Positions 27,545-35,299 of a stretch of DNA of 64,000 nucleotides are shown piece by piece (the first letter of the stretch is position 1; each line of letters starts with the position of its first letter). The position numbers and the translations under genes were made by a program. Source of the stretch: Roseicella sp. DB1501 (GTDB lineage Bacteria > Pseudomonadota > Alphaproteobacteria > Acetobacterales > Acetobacteraceae). The stretch is taken from the NCBI RefSeq assembly GCF_013112485.1, contig NZ_JABFHG010000007.1, forward strand, positions 62,001 through 126,000. Direction: 5' to 3'. Under the pieces are notes generated by a model that searched no databases, was not told where the DNA came from, and saw nothing but the letters and a program-made list of their open reading frames with translations.

Positions 27545-28534
27545 TCAAGCGAAGAGGTCGGAGGGGCTGTCCGCGCGCAGGCTGCGGCCCAGCTCGGCGC
27601 CGAGCTCCCGCGCCTGCTTCACCGGCCCGGTCAGGGCGCGCTTGAGCAGGAAGGAGCCGTCCGGCCGCGCCACCAGCCCGGTCAGGTGGAGCTGGCCGTC
27701 CGGCAGCAGCCTGGCATGGCCGCCGATCGGCGTGCGGCAGGAGCCGTCGAGGGCGCCGAGGAAGGCGCGCTCCGCCCGGCTGACGGCGGCCGCCTCCCGG
27801 TCCTCGATGGCCGAGAGCAGCTCGCACAGCTCCTCGTTCGACTCGCGGACGGTGATGCCGACGATCCCCTGCCCCGCGGCCGGCACCATCGCCTCCGGGT
27901 CGAGGACGATCGCCGCCTCCTCCGCCAGGCCGAGCCGCTTCAGCCCGGCCAGCGCCAGCAGGCTGGCGGTGAACTCGCCGCTCCGCACGCGGCCGAGCCG
28001 GGTCTGCACATTGCCGCGGATGACGCCGCAGCGGAGATCCGGACGGGCGAAGAGGATCTGGCTCTGGCGGCGCACCGAGGCGGTGCCGATGAGGGCGCCG
28101 GCCGGCAGGCAGGCATAGGGATCGGCCGCATCCGGCGCGCCGCAGCCCTCGCCCAGCACGATGGCGTCCCGCGCATCCTCCCGCTTCATGGTGCAGGCGA
28201 GGACGATGCCGGGCGGCATCTCCGTCTCCAGATCCTTCAGGCTGTGGACCGCGAAATCGATCCGGCGGTCGAGCAGCGCCTCGTGGATCTCCTTGGCGAA
28301 GAGGCCCTTGCCGCCAATATCCGCGAGGCGGCGGTCGAGGATCCGGTCGCCGGAGGTGGCGATCACATGCTCCTCGAAGGCCTGCGCCTCGCGCAGGACC
28401 GGACAGAGATCGCTGATGATGGCCAGGAAGTGCCGGGTCTGCCATAGCGCGAGCGGCGAGCCGCGCGTGCCGACGCGTAGCGGCAAGGCGCTGCCGTGGC
28501 GTGGAACATCGGACATGGAATGGCCGGCGGACAT
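27545..28534 (-). CDS. hemC: Hydroxymethylbilane synthase (porphobilinogen deaminase)
   Basis: A 329-residue HemC joining four porphobilinogens into hydroxymethylbilane. Motifs include [49 protein letters not shown] and the dipyrromethane attachment [13 protein letters not shown] with its cofactor cysteine. The ATG at 28534 is preferred because GAGGG lies six bases upstream; an ATG six codons later (28516) lacks such a site. It is divergent from tsaD with only 42 bases between starts, so the two promoters must overlap. Confidence 0.96.
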   Translation of the reverse strand: MSAGHSMSDVPRHGSALPLRVGTRGSPLALWQTRHFLAIISDLCPVLREAQAFEEHVIATSGDRILDRRLADIGGKGLFAKEIHEALLDRRIDFAVHSLKDLETEMPPGIVLACTMKREDARDAIVLGEGCGAPDAADPYACLPAGALIGTASVRRQSQILFARPDLRCGVIRGNVQTRLGRVRSGEFTASLLALAGLKRLGLAEEAAIVLDPEAMVPAAGQGIVGITVRESNEELCELLSAIEDREAAAVSRAERAFLGALDGSCRTPIGGHARLLPDGQLHLTGLVARPDGSFLLKRALTGPVKQARELGAELGRSLRADSPSDLFA

Positions 28535-28576
28535 GGGCGCCCTCATAGAACCGCGGCCCTGGATGGGAAAGGTGGG

Positions 28577-29617
28577 ATGGACGACCGCGCGGCGGTGCTG
28601 GGGCTGGAATCGAGCTGCGACGAGACCGCGGCGGCGATCCTCCGGGCGGATGGCAGCATCCTGGCCGAGGCGGTGCTGAGCCAGCAGGCCGAGCACGCCC
28701 CCTATGGCGGCGTGGTGCCAGAAATCGCGGCGCGGGCGCATCTGGACCACCTGCCGCGGCTGATCGAGGAGGTGATGCGCGAGGCCGGGCTCGATTATGC
28801 CGGGCTCGCCGGCGTCGCCGCCACCTCCGGCCCGGGGCTGATCGGCGGCCTGATCGTCGGCGCGACGCTCGGCAAGGGCATCGCCCTGGCGCATGGCCTG
28901 CCCTTCGTCGCGGTGAACCACCTTGAGGCGCATGCCCTGACCGCGACCCTGCCCGGCATCACGCCGGAACCGGTGCGCTTTCCCTATCTGCTGCTGTTGC
29001 TCTCGGGCGGCCATTGCCAATGCGTCGAGGTCGCCGGCATCGGCCGCTACCGGCGGCTCGGCACCACGCTCGACGATGCGGTGGGCGAAGCCTTCGACAA
29101 GGCGGCCAAGCTGCTCGGCCTGCCCTGGCCGGGCGGGCCGGCGCTGGAGCGCCTGGCGGCCGGGGGCGACCCGGCGCGCATCCCGCTGCCGCGGCCGCTG
29201 CTCGGCCGGCCGGGCTGCGACTTCTCCTGGTCCGGGCTGAAGACCGCCGTCGCGCATGCGCTGGCCCGGCTGCCGGGCGTGGCGACGGAGCGCGACCGGG
29301 CGGATATCGCCGCGGCCTTCCAGGCGGCGGTGGCCGCGGTGCTGGCCGACCGGGCGCGCAACGCCCTCGCCCTGATGCCGGCGGCGACCGCGCTGGTGGC
29401 GGCGGGCGGCGTCGCCGCCAATGCGGCGGTGCGGGCGGCCCTGGCCGGCGCGGCCGAGGCGCGCGGCCTGCCGCTGGTCGCGCCGCCGATCCGGCTCTGC
29501 ACCGACAATGCCGTGATGGTCGCCTGGGCCGGGCTGCAGCGGCTGCGCCTCGGCCTGGTGGACGAACTCGGCCATGCGCCGCGCCCGCGCTGGCCGCTCG
29601 ACGGGATGGCGGCTTAG
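28577..29617 (+). CDS. tsaD: tRNA N6-adenosine threonylcarbamoyltransferase
   Basis: A 346-residue TsaD, which transfers the threonylcarbamoyl group to A37 of ANN-decoding tRNAs. The metal-binding NHLEAHALT motif, [15 protein letters not shown] at the N-terminus, LLLSGGHCQ, and [13 protein letters not shown] plus [10 protein letters not shown] at the C-terminus are all present. ATG 28577 follows an AAAGGTGGG site and begins the conserved [10 protein letters not shown]. TsaB, TsaC and TsaE partners are not in the window. Confidence 0.97.
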   Translation: MDDRAAVLGLESSCDETAAAILRADGSILAEAVLSQQAEHAPYGGVVPEIAARAHLDHLPRLIEEVMREAGLDYAGLAGVAATSGPGLIGGLIVGATLGKGIALAHGLPFVAVNHLEAHALTATLPGITPEPVRFPYLLLLLSGGHCQCVEVAGIGRYRRLGTTLDDAVGEAFDKAAKLLGLPWPGGPALERLAAGGDPARIPLPRPLLGRPGCDFSWSGLKTAVAHALARLPGVATERDRADIAAAFQAAVAAVLADRARNALALMPAATALVAAGGVAANAAVRAALAGAAEARGLPLVAPPIRLCTDNAVMVAWAGLQRLRLGLVDELGHAPRPRWPLDGMAA

Positions 29618-29640
29618 CCGCGCCGATTTCCCTCGCCTGC

Positions 29641-29658
29641 TATAACCGAATGGTTACA
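29641..29658. promoter_or_regulatory. Palindrome upstream of a small membrane-protein gene (possible operator)
   Basis: TATAACC and GGTTACA flank a four-base GAAT centre, giving 7-bp half-sites with one mismatch. It lies 47 bases before the ATG of the downstream gene in locally AT-rich DNA, as expected of a repressor site overlapping a promoter. The regulator is unknown. Confidence 0.35.
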
Positions 29659-29705
29659 GTCTCTCCATCCCGGGCGCTCAAGACCCGGAAGAATGGGAGA
29701 GTTCC

Positions 29706-30158
29706 ATGGATCGATCGAGGGATGGCGCCGCGCTGGCGCTGCTGTTCGGCGGGGTGGGGCTGGCGGTGATCGCCGCCTTCTTCCTGCCGGTGCTGCATTT
29801 CCGGGGCACCGACCGCACGCTGCTCGGCCTTTCCGCCTGGCAGGCGGTGCCGTTGATGACCCTGCTGAAGCTCGCGGTGCTGGCGCTCGCGGTCGCTGCC
29901 GCCCTGCTGCCCTCGCTGCGCGCGCTTCGCCTGCCGATCGCGGCCGCCGCAGCCATCATGATCTTCGCCCCGGCCATCGGCGCGCTGCTGGCGGCGGTCA
30001 CCCAGGCGAGCGGGGTGCGGACCGCCATCGAGGCGATGAGCGGCTCGCCGCAGACCTGGATCGATCCCGGCTGGGGCCTCGTCGCCCTGCTCGCCGCCGC
30101 GCTGATGCTGATCGCAGCGCTCCGCCGCATCGACCGGGCCGAGGCCGGCTCGGCCTGA
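29706..30158 (+). CDS. Small integral membrane protein of unknown function
   Basis: A 150-residue protein with four predicted membrane helices, near residues 8-28, 44-66, 75-97 and 122-140. The loop after the first helix has HFRGTDRTLLGLSAWQAVP; the third loop has SGVRTAIEAMSGSPQTWIDPGWG. No family is recognised. Ala/Leu-rich composition matches a small four-helix bundle. Its ATG is preceded by GAGAG. A palindrome 47 bases upstream could be an operator, and a compound repeat starts 15 bases after its stop. Confidence 0.7.
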   Translation: MDRSRDGAALALLFGGVGLAVIAAFFLPVLHFRGTDRTLLGLSAWQAVPLMTLLKLAVLALAVAAALLPSLRALRLPIAAAAAIMIFAPAIGALLAAVTQASGVRTAIEAMSGSPQTWIDPGWGLVALLAAALMLIAALRRIDRAEAGSA

Positions 30159-30173
30159 CGCGGCCGGCGCCCC

Positions 30174-30277
30174 CTGTTGCCCTGCCGCGGCCCTGCCGCG
30201 GCAGGCTGTGACGCATCTCTCGCCCGGCGCGAATCACGGAGCCCTCGCGGCGGCGCGCAGCGACGTCGTGGGGAATT
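30174..30277 (-). repeat. Compound intergenic repeat, copy 2 (A hairpin + C block)
   Basis: Read on the minus strand: the C block AATTCCCCACGACGTCG, a spacer with CGTGATTCGC (contains GANTC), then TGCGTCACAGC and the A hairpin CTGCCGCGG/CCGCGGCAG (30182-30190 and 30196-30204) and GGGCAAC. The C end points toward the SDR stop at 30383, from which it is separated by a B element. Confidence 0.75.
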
Positions 30278-30386
30278 CCCTGGACCATGATCCGCTCACA
30301 CAGGGTCGCGGATCATGGTCCAGGCCGTTGCTTGATCGCGTGACTCACGCTGTTCGGTGAGTCCGCCTCAAGCGGTCACGCTCTAG
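30278..30386 (-). repeat. B element, copy 1 (CTAG-bounded ~107-bp repeat)
   Basis: Read on the minus strand it starts CTAGAGCGTGACC, contains GCGTGAGTCACGCG and CAACGGCCTGGACCATGATC, and ends with a 13-bp inverted repeat (GACCATGATCCGC/GCGGATCATGGTC) followed by a decayed CCAG. Its first CTAG contains the stop codon of the neighbouring SDR gene. Other copies: 39381-39487 and 45662-45768. Confidence 0.8.
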
Positions 30387-31132
30387 GCGGTGATGCCGCC
30401 ATCCACATGCAGCACCTGCCCGGTGATGTAGCCGGCCGCCGGCGAGGCCAGGAAGGCAATTGCCGCCGCCACATCCTCCGGCGCGCCCAGGCGGCGCAGC
30501 GGGATGCGGGCGATCCGCTCCTCGAAGGCCTTGGGGTCGAGCGCGGCATGCGCGCCGGGGTCCTTGCGGGTGAAGCCGGGCGCCACCGCATTCACCGTGA
30601 TGCCGGGCGCCCATTCGATGGCCAGCGCCCGGACCAGCGCCTCCAGCCCCGCCTTGGCGGCGGCCGAGGCCGGGAAGAGCGGCTGCTCCAGCCGGAAAAC
30701 ATGCGCGACGAAGGAGGAGACGGCAACGAGGCGCGGCTGCTCGCCGGCCGCCAGATGCGGCTGCGCCGCGCGGGCGAGGCGGAGCAGGGCCAGGGTGATG
30801 GCGTCGTGGCTGGCGGTGAAGGCGGCGTCGCTGAGCGCCGCGACCGGTGTGCGGTCGGCGAAACCGGCATTGGCGACCACCACGTCGAGCCCGCCGAGCG
30901 CCGCGGCCGCCTCCGCCACCGCCCGCTCCGGCGCCCCGGCCTCGGCGAGATCGCCGAGCAGCGGCTGTGCCCGGCCGCCCGCCTGCCGCACCGCCTCGGC
31001 CACCGCCTCGAGGCCGGCGCGGTTCTTGCGGGTGTGCAGGGCGATCGCCACGCCGGGGCCGGCGAGCAGCCGGCAGAGGGCGGCGCCGATGCCGCTCGCC
31101 GCGCCGGTGACCAGGTATCTGCGCTCCGCCAT
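30383..31132 (-). CDS. SDR-family oxidoreductase with the catalytic Tyr replaced
   Basis: A 249-residue classical SDR by fold: the NAD(P)-binding TGAASGIGAALCRLL, VVANAGFADRT, catalytic-type SSF in LVAVSSFVAHVF, and a C-terminal GQVLHVDGG. The active-site YxxxK is altered: the sequence is FPASAAAKAGLEAL, so Ser156 takes the Tyr place while Lys160 is kept. It may be inactive, use another base, or be a binding protein. ATG 31132 follows CGGAGG at five bases. Its TAG stop lies inside the end of a B repeat. A sequencing error is unlikely, since Tyr to TCG needs at least one substitution within a clean frame, but it is not excluded. Confidence 0.85.
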   Translation of the reverse strand: MAERRYLVTGAASGIGAALCRLLAGPGVAIALHTRKNRAGLEAVAEAVRQAGGRAQPLLGDLAEAGAPERAVAEAAAALGGLDVVVANAGFADRTPVAALSDAAFTASHDAITLALLRLARAAQPHLAAGEQPRLVAVSSFVAHVFRLEQPLFPASAAAKAGLEALVRALAIEWAPGITVNAVAPGFTRKDPGAHAALDPKAFEERIARIPLRRLGAPEDVAAAIAFLASPAAGYITGQVLHVDGGITA

Positions 31133-31247
31133 CGTCGCCTCCGCTTGCCCCGCGATCATGCGGCGCGGCGACGATCCGCGGAAGCACCCCGCTTGCCGCC
31201 GGCGGCACCCGCCCGCATCCTCACCCGCCTGATTGATTCATGGGGGG

Positions 31248-32264
31248 ATGCGCGTGACGCTGACGGTGCTCGAGCCCGAGGGGCTCTATCCCGATACCAG
31301 GCTCGAGCAGGAGATCCTCGGCCCGGGCGTGCGCATCCTGCAGGGCCATGCCAAGGCGAGCCTCGCCGAGCTGCCGGATGCGCTGCTCGCCGAGGTGGAC
31401 GGGCTGATGACGCTGCGCATGGCGGTGCCGGCCGAGCAGATCGCCCGCTTCCCGCGCCTCAAGGTCGTCGTCCGCATGGGCGTCGGCTATGACCGCGTCG
31501 ACCGCGCCGCCTGCGCCGCGCGCGGCATCCTCGTCGCCAACCTGCCGGATTACGGCACGATGGAGGTCGCCGAGTTCGCCGTGCTGCTCGCCCTCTCGCT
31601 GCGCCGCGGGCTGCTGCTCTATCACGACACCCAGCGCGGGGAGCAGCCGGCCCCTTGGGCGGTCATGCCCTCGCCGCTGCACCGGCGGCAGGAGGTGCAG
31701 CGCTTCGGCATCCTCGGCCTCGGGCGCATCGGCAGCGCCGCGGCGCTGCGGGCCAGGGCGCTCGGCTACCAGGTGGTGTTCCACGATCCCTACCAGCCGA
31801 ATGGCTGGGACCGGGCGCTCGGCATCGCCCGCGCCCGCACGCTGGACGAGCTGCTGGCGCAATCCGACGTGCTCTCCATCCATTGCCCGCTGACGCGCAC
31901 CACGCGCGGGTTGATCGGCGAACGCGAGCTGCGGCTGCTGCCGCGGAACGCCGTGGTGGTGAACACGGCGCGCGGCCCGATCCTCGATATCGACGCGCTG
32001 GAGCGCTGCCTGCGGGACGGCCACATCGCCGGGGCCGGGCTCGACGTGATCCCGGAGGAACCGCCGCGCGAGCCGCTGCCCTCGCTGCTGCGCGCCTACC
32101 GGGCGCGGGAGCCCTGGCTGACGGGACGGCTGGCGATCACGCCGCACATCGCCTTCCACACGCCGGAGGCCTGGGACGACATCCGCCGCAAGGGCATCGA
32201 GACCATGCGCGACGTGCTGGTGGACGGGCTGCGCAGCAATGTCATCCCGCCGGAGAGTGATTAG
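31248..32264 (+). CDS. D-2-hydroxyacid dehydrogenase family protein
   Basis: A 338-residue NAD-dependent dehydrogenase of the D-isomer/C-terminal-binding-protein group. The Rossmann motif is FGILGLGRIGSAAALRA; the catalytic trio is present as Arg in NTARGPILDID, Glu in VIPEEPP and His in TPHIAFHTPEAW. Substrates of this group are 2-keto acids or phosphoglycerate-like acids; the exact one cannot be told. ATG 31248 is chosen; a TTG at 31233 and a GTG at 31254 are alternatives and no clear ribosome site decides. A compound repeat begins just after its TAG. Confidence 0.88.
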   Translation: MRVTLTVLEPEGLYPDTRLEQEILGPGVRILQGHAKASLAELPDALLAEVDGLMTLRMAVPAEQIARFPRLKVVVRMGVGYDRVDRAACAARGILVANLPDYGTMEVAEFAVLLALSLRRGLLLYHDTQRGEQPAPWAVMPSPLHRRQEVQRFGILGLGRIGSAAALRARALGYQVVFHDPYQPNGWDRALGIARARTLDELLAQSDVLSIHCPLTRTTRGLIGERELRLLPRNAVVVNTARGPILDIDALERCLRDGHIAGAGLDVIPEEPPREPLPSLLRAYRAREPWLTGRLAITPHIAFHTPEAWDDIRRKGIETMRDVLVDGLRSNVIPPESD

Positions 32265-32265
32265 G

Positions 32266-32371
32266 CAATCCCCACGACGTCGCTACGCGCCGTCATGGGT
32301 ACCCCGGTGTGCCCTCAGGTCCGAGGCGCGTCACAGCCTGCCGCGGCGAAGCCGCGGCAGGGCAACGGGTG
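32266..32371 (+). repeat. Compound intergenic repeat, copy 3
   Basis: Starts one base after the TAG of the dehydrogenase gene with CAATCCCCACGACGTCGCT (C block), then a spacer (GGTCCGAGGCGCGTCACAGC) and the A hairpin CTGCCGCGG/CCGCGGCAG (32338-32346 and 32352-32360, loop CGAAG), ending GGCAACGGG. This is the shortest clean example of the C-to-A order. Confidence 0.8.
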
Positions 32372-32418
32372 GCGCCGTTTTCGAGGGGCGTCCGTCGCGG
32401 CAGGGGCGCGCGTCGGCC

Positions 32419-32541
32419 TCAGTTGGTGCAGACCGGCATGGGGTTGCGGCCGTAATGCACGCAGTTCGTCCCGACCGGGCTCGGCTTCACCTGGTCGCAG
32501 GCGGTCAGCAGGCCGAGCAGCAACAGGGCGGCGAATCGCAT
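32419..32541 (-). CDS. 40-residue putative lipoprotein
   Basis: A very small exported protein: MRFAALLLLGLLTACDQVKP. Residues 1-15 form a lipoprotein signal ending in the lipobox LTAC, so Cys15 would be lipidated and only about 26 residues remain. The mature part has two further cysteines (TNCVHYGRN and PVCTN), possibly a disulfide. The ATG 32541 lies 26 bases past the stop of the upstream MATE gene, suggesting co-transcription. Entericidin-like small lipoproteins have similar size, but no homology is claimed. Confidence 0.65.
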   Translation of the reverse strand: MRFAALLLLGLLTACDQVKPSPVGTNCVHYGRNPMPVCTN

Positions 32542-32567
32542 GGTCGGGTCCCTCGATGGCTGGCCGG

Positions 32568-34028
32568 CTATGCCCGGGCGTCGGCCGTCCGGTCGAGTGA
32601 AGCCTCGGACAGGCGGCGCCAGCGCCGCAGCATGAGCAGCGCGACGCAGGCGAGGCCGGCGGCAAGGCCGATCCAGAGTCCGACCGGGCCGAGGCCGAGG
32701 CGCGCCGCCAGCAGCAGCCCGACCGGCATGCCGAGCCCCCAATAGCCGAGCCCCGCCAGCAGCATCGGCACCCGGGTATGCTTCAGCCCGCGCAGCGCTC
32801 CGGCGGCGACCGCCTGCACGCCGTCCGCGAGCTGGAAGACGCCCGCCACCGTCAGCAGCACCGCGCCGAGCGCCGCCGCCTCCGTCGCCGCGGGATCGCC
32901 GGCCCCGAGGAAGCCGCGGGCGATCGGCCCGGCCAGCGCCAGCAGCAGCAGCGCCATCGCCGCCATGAAGCCGGCCCCGAGGGCGATCGCCACCCAGCCG
33001 GCCCGCCGCGCCGCCCCGGCCGCGCCGGCGCCGATGCAGAGCCCGACCCGCGCCGTCGCCGCCTGGCCGATGCCCATCGGCACCATGAAGGTGGTGGCCG
33101 CGACCTGCAGCGCCACGGCATGGGCGGCGACGGCGACCGCGCCGAACCAGCCCATCGCCAGGGCCGCGGCGCTGAAGACGCCGATCTCGAGCAGCATGCT
33201 GCCGCTGATCGGCAGGCCGATGCGCAGCACCTCGCGCAGCCGGGCCGGATCGGGCCGCCAGAACCGCCCGAGCAGGCGGAAGCGGCCGAGCTGCCGGTCG
33301 CGCGCGATGAGGCCGAGCAGGCCGAGCAGCATCGCCGCGTTCACCAGCGTGCTGGCCAGGCCGGCGCCGAGGATGCCGAGGCCAGGCCAGTCGCCGGCGC
33401 CGAAGACCAGCAGCCAGCCAAGCCCGGCATTCACCAGGATGCCGGCCAGGGCGATCCAGAGCGCCGGGCCGGGCCGCTCCATGGCGGCGAGGAAGCCGCG
33501 CAGCACGATGAAGCCGCAGAAGGGCAGCAGCCCCCACATCAGCGCCCGCACATAGGTCCCGGCCAGGGATGCCAAGCCGGGCTCCTGCCCGAGACGCAGC
33601 AGCAGTGGCTCGGCGAACCACAGCACCAGCAGGGCCGGCAGCAGCAGGGCGAGCGAGGCCCAGAGGGCGCTGCGAGCATCGCGACGCATCTGCCGCACCC
33701 AGCCACGGCCGGCCCCGCCCGGCCGCTGCCCCGTGCCGCGCGCCTGGGCGAGCATCGGCGTCGCCGCGAGGGCGGTGCCGAGCGGCGCCGCCATCACCGC
33801 CCAGTAGAGGTTGGCGCCGAGCGTCGCCGCCGCCAGCGCCTCGGTCGAGAGCCGGCCGAGGATGAGCGCATCGGTCACCGCCAGCACATGCTGGCTGAGA
33901 TTGGTGAGGGCGAGGGGCCAGGCGAGGCGCAGGATCGCCCAGGCCTCGGCCCGCCAGCCGGCCGGGGCGGCGGGACCGGGACCGGCCAAGGGACGGACCG
34001 GGGGGTGGGCGGGGGCGCCGGCATCCAT
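32568..34028 (-). CDS. MATE-family multidrug/metabolite exporter
   Basis: A 486-residue, 12-helix inner-membrane antiporter of the MATE (NorM-like) family. Conserved blocks are PLALTNLSQHVLAVTDALILGRLS in helix 1-2 (seen as LTNLSQHVLAVTD), MLAQARGTG, and the second-half counterparts RIGLPISGSMLLEIGVFS and ALQVAATTFMVPMGIGQAATARVG. It exports cationic compounds with Na+ or H+. Substrate is unknown. It precedes the 40-residue lipoprotein gene and is divergent from the hydrolase at 34177. Confidence 0.92.
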   Translation of the reverse strand: MDAGAPAHPPVRPLAGPGPAAPAGWRAEAWAILRLAWPLALTNLSQHVLAVTDALILGRLSTEALAAATLGANLYWAVMAAPLGTALAATPMLAQARGTGQRPGGAGRGWVRQMRRDARSALWASLALLLPALLVLWFAEPLLLRLGQEPGLASLAGTYVRALMWGLLPFCGFIVLRGFLAAMERPGPALWIALAGILVNAGLGWLLVFGAGDWPGLGILGAGLASTLVNAAMLLGLLGLIARDRQLGRFRLLGRFWRPDPARLREVLRIGLPISGSMLLEIGVFSAAALAMGWFGAVAVAAHAVALQVAATTFMVPMGIGQAATARVGLCIGAGAAGAARRAGWVAIALGAGFMAAMALLLLALAGPIARGFLGAGDPAATEAAALGAVLLTVAGVFQLADGVQAVAAGALRGLKHTRVPMLLAGLGYWGLGMPVGLLLAARLGLGPVGLWIGLAAGLACVALLMLRRWRRLSEASLDRTADARA

Positions 34029-34176
34029 GCCACCCTCCTAGCCCGGATGCGCCCTTCCGTCCCCCGATGCGGCCGCATGGCGGGCCTGCGGCCTTAACCC
34101 CATGCTGCCGGCGGCCTTTCCCGACCTGCCGCGTTCTGTTCTAGGCTTGCCGTCAAGCAATTCCGGAGAGACGTCC

Positions 34177-35220
34177 ATGCATCGGCGCGCCCTGCTCTCG
34201 GCCCCGCTCGCCACCCCCTTGCTGCTGCCGGTCGCGGCGGAGGCCCAGGCGCCGACCCTGACGACCGAGGAGATCATGGTGCCGACGAAGGATGCCGGCA
34301 TCGAGCTCTTCCTCCGCAACAAGCGGCCGGAGAAGGCCGAGCCCGCGCGCCCCGACCGGACCCTGCTCTTCGTCCATGGCGCCACCTATCCGGCCAGCAC
34401 CACCTTCGACCTGCCGCTCGGCGGCCTGTCCTGGATGGATTACATCGCCGGCCGCGGCTTCGACGTGTGGTGCCTCGACCTGCGCGGCTATGGCCGCAGC
34501 AGCCGGCCGCCGGAGATGGCGAAGCCGGCGGCGGAAAGCCCGCCGATCGAGCGCGGCGAGCAGGCGGTGGCCGATATCGCCACCGCCGCCGAGTTCATCC
34601 GGCAGCGGCGCGGCCTGCCGAAGATCACCGTCATGGGCTGGTCCTGGGGCACCTCGCTGATGGCGCGCTACGCCGCCGACAACCCGGCCCTGGTCGAGCG
34701 CGTGGTGCTCTACGCCCCGCTCTGGACCCTGCAGGGACCGCCGCCGATCGGGCCGAACGGCGGCACGCTCGGCGCCTATCGCACGGTGACGCAGGCGGCG
34801 GCGAAGCAGCGCTGGCTGAACGGCGTGCCGGCGGAGAAGGCGGCAGCGCTGATCCCGCCCGGCTGGTTCGAGCACTGGGCGGGCGTCACCTGGGCGACCG
34901 ATCCCGAGGGGCAGCGGCAGAGCCCGCCGGTGCTGCGGGCGCCGAACGGCGTGCTGCAGGACCTCGCGGATTACTGGGCGCCGGGCAAGGAACCCTTCTA
35001 CGACCCGGCCAAGATCCGCGCGCCGGTGCTGCTGGTGGTGGCGGAGTGGGACCGCGACACGCCGCCCGCCATGGCGACGACGATCTTCCCGCTGCTGACC
35101 GCGAGCCCGGGCAAGCGGCTGGTGATGCTGGCCGAGGGCACCCACAGCATCGCCATGGAGCGCAACCGGGGCGCCCTGTTCCAGGCGGTGCAGGTCTTTC
35201 TCGAGGAGGCGATGGGCTGA
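34177..35220 (+). CDS. Exported alpha/beta hydrolase
   Basis: A 347-residue alpha/beta-hydrolase with a probable signal peptide (MHRRALLSAPLATPLLLPVAAEAQ; about 24 residues). The oxyanion region is FVHGATYPASTTFD, the nucleophile elbow GWSWGTS, the acid in VVAEWDRDTPP and the base in EGTHSIAME. This is a complete Ser-Asp-His triad. Substrate is unknown; many such periplasmic hydrolases act on esters or lactones. The ATG follows CCGGAGAG. It is 79 bases upstream of the sugar-acid dehydratase and may belong to the same unit; a lactonase role would fit but is inference. Confidence 0.88.
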   Translation: MHRRALLSAPLATPLLLPVAAEAQAPTLTTEEIMVPTKDAGIELFLRNKRPEKAEPARPDRTLLFVHGATYPASTTFDLPLGGLSWMDYIAGRGFDVWCLDLRGYGRSSRPPEMAKPAAESPPIERGEQAVADIATAAEFIRQRRGLPKITVMGWSWGTSLMARYAADNPALVERVVLYAPLWTLQGPPPIGPNGGTLGAYRTVTQAAAKQRWLNGVPAEKAAALIPPGWFEHWAGVTWATDPEGQRQSPPVLRAPNGVLQDLADYWAPGKEPFYDPAKIRAPVLLVVAEWDRDTPPAMATTIFPLLTASPGKRLVMLAEGTHSIAMERNRGALFQAVQVFLEEAMG

Positions 35221-35299
35221 GCCGCAGACGCCACCGGCGCCGGGGTGTTCCACCCTGGCGCGCCAGGGGCTAGCTTCGCGCCCTTCCGGAGAGATCGCC

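Noticed and set aside
25108-27645. Long plus-strand open frame opposite the heme operon
   Set aside because: Shadow of mic60-like and hemD coding; repeats of Leu/Arg derive from the coiled-coil repeats on the other strand.
27545-29575. Extended hemC reading frame through tsaD
   Set aside because: The extra part is antisense to tsaD; the ATG at 28534 with its ribosome site marks the true start.
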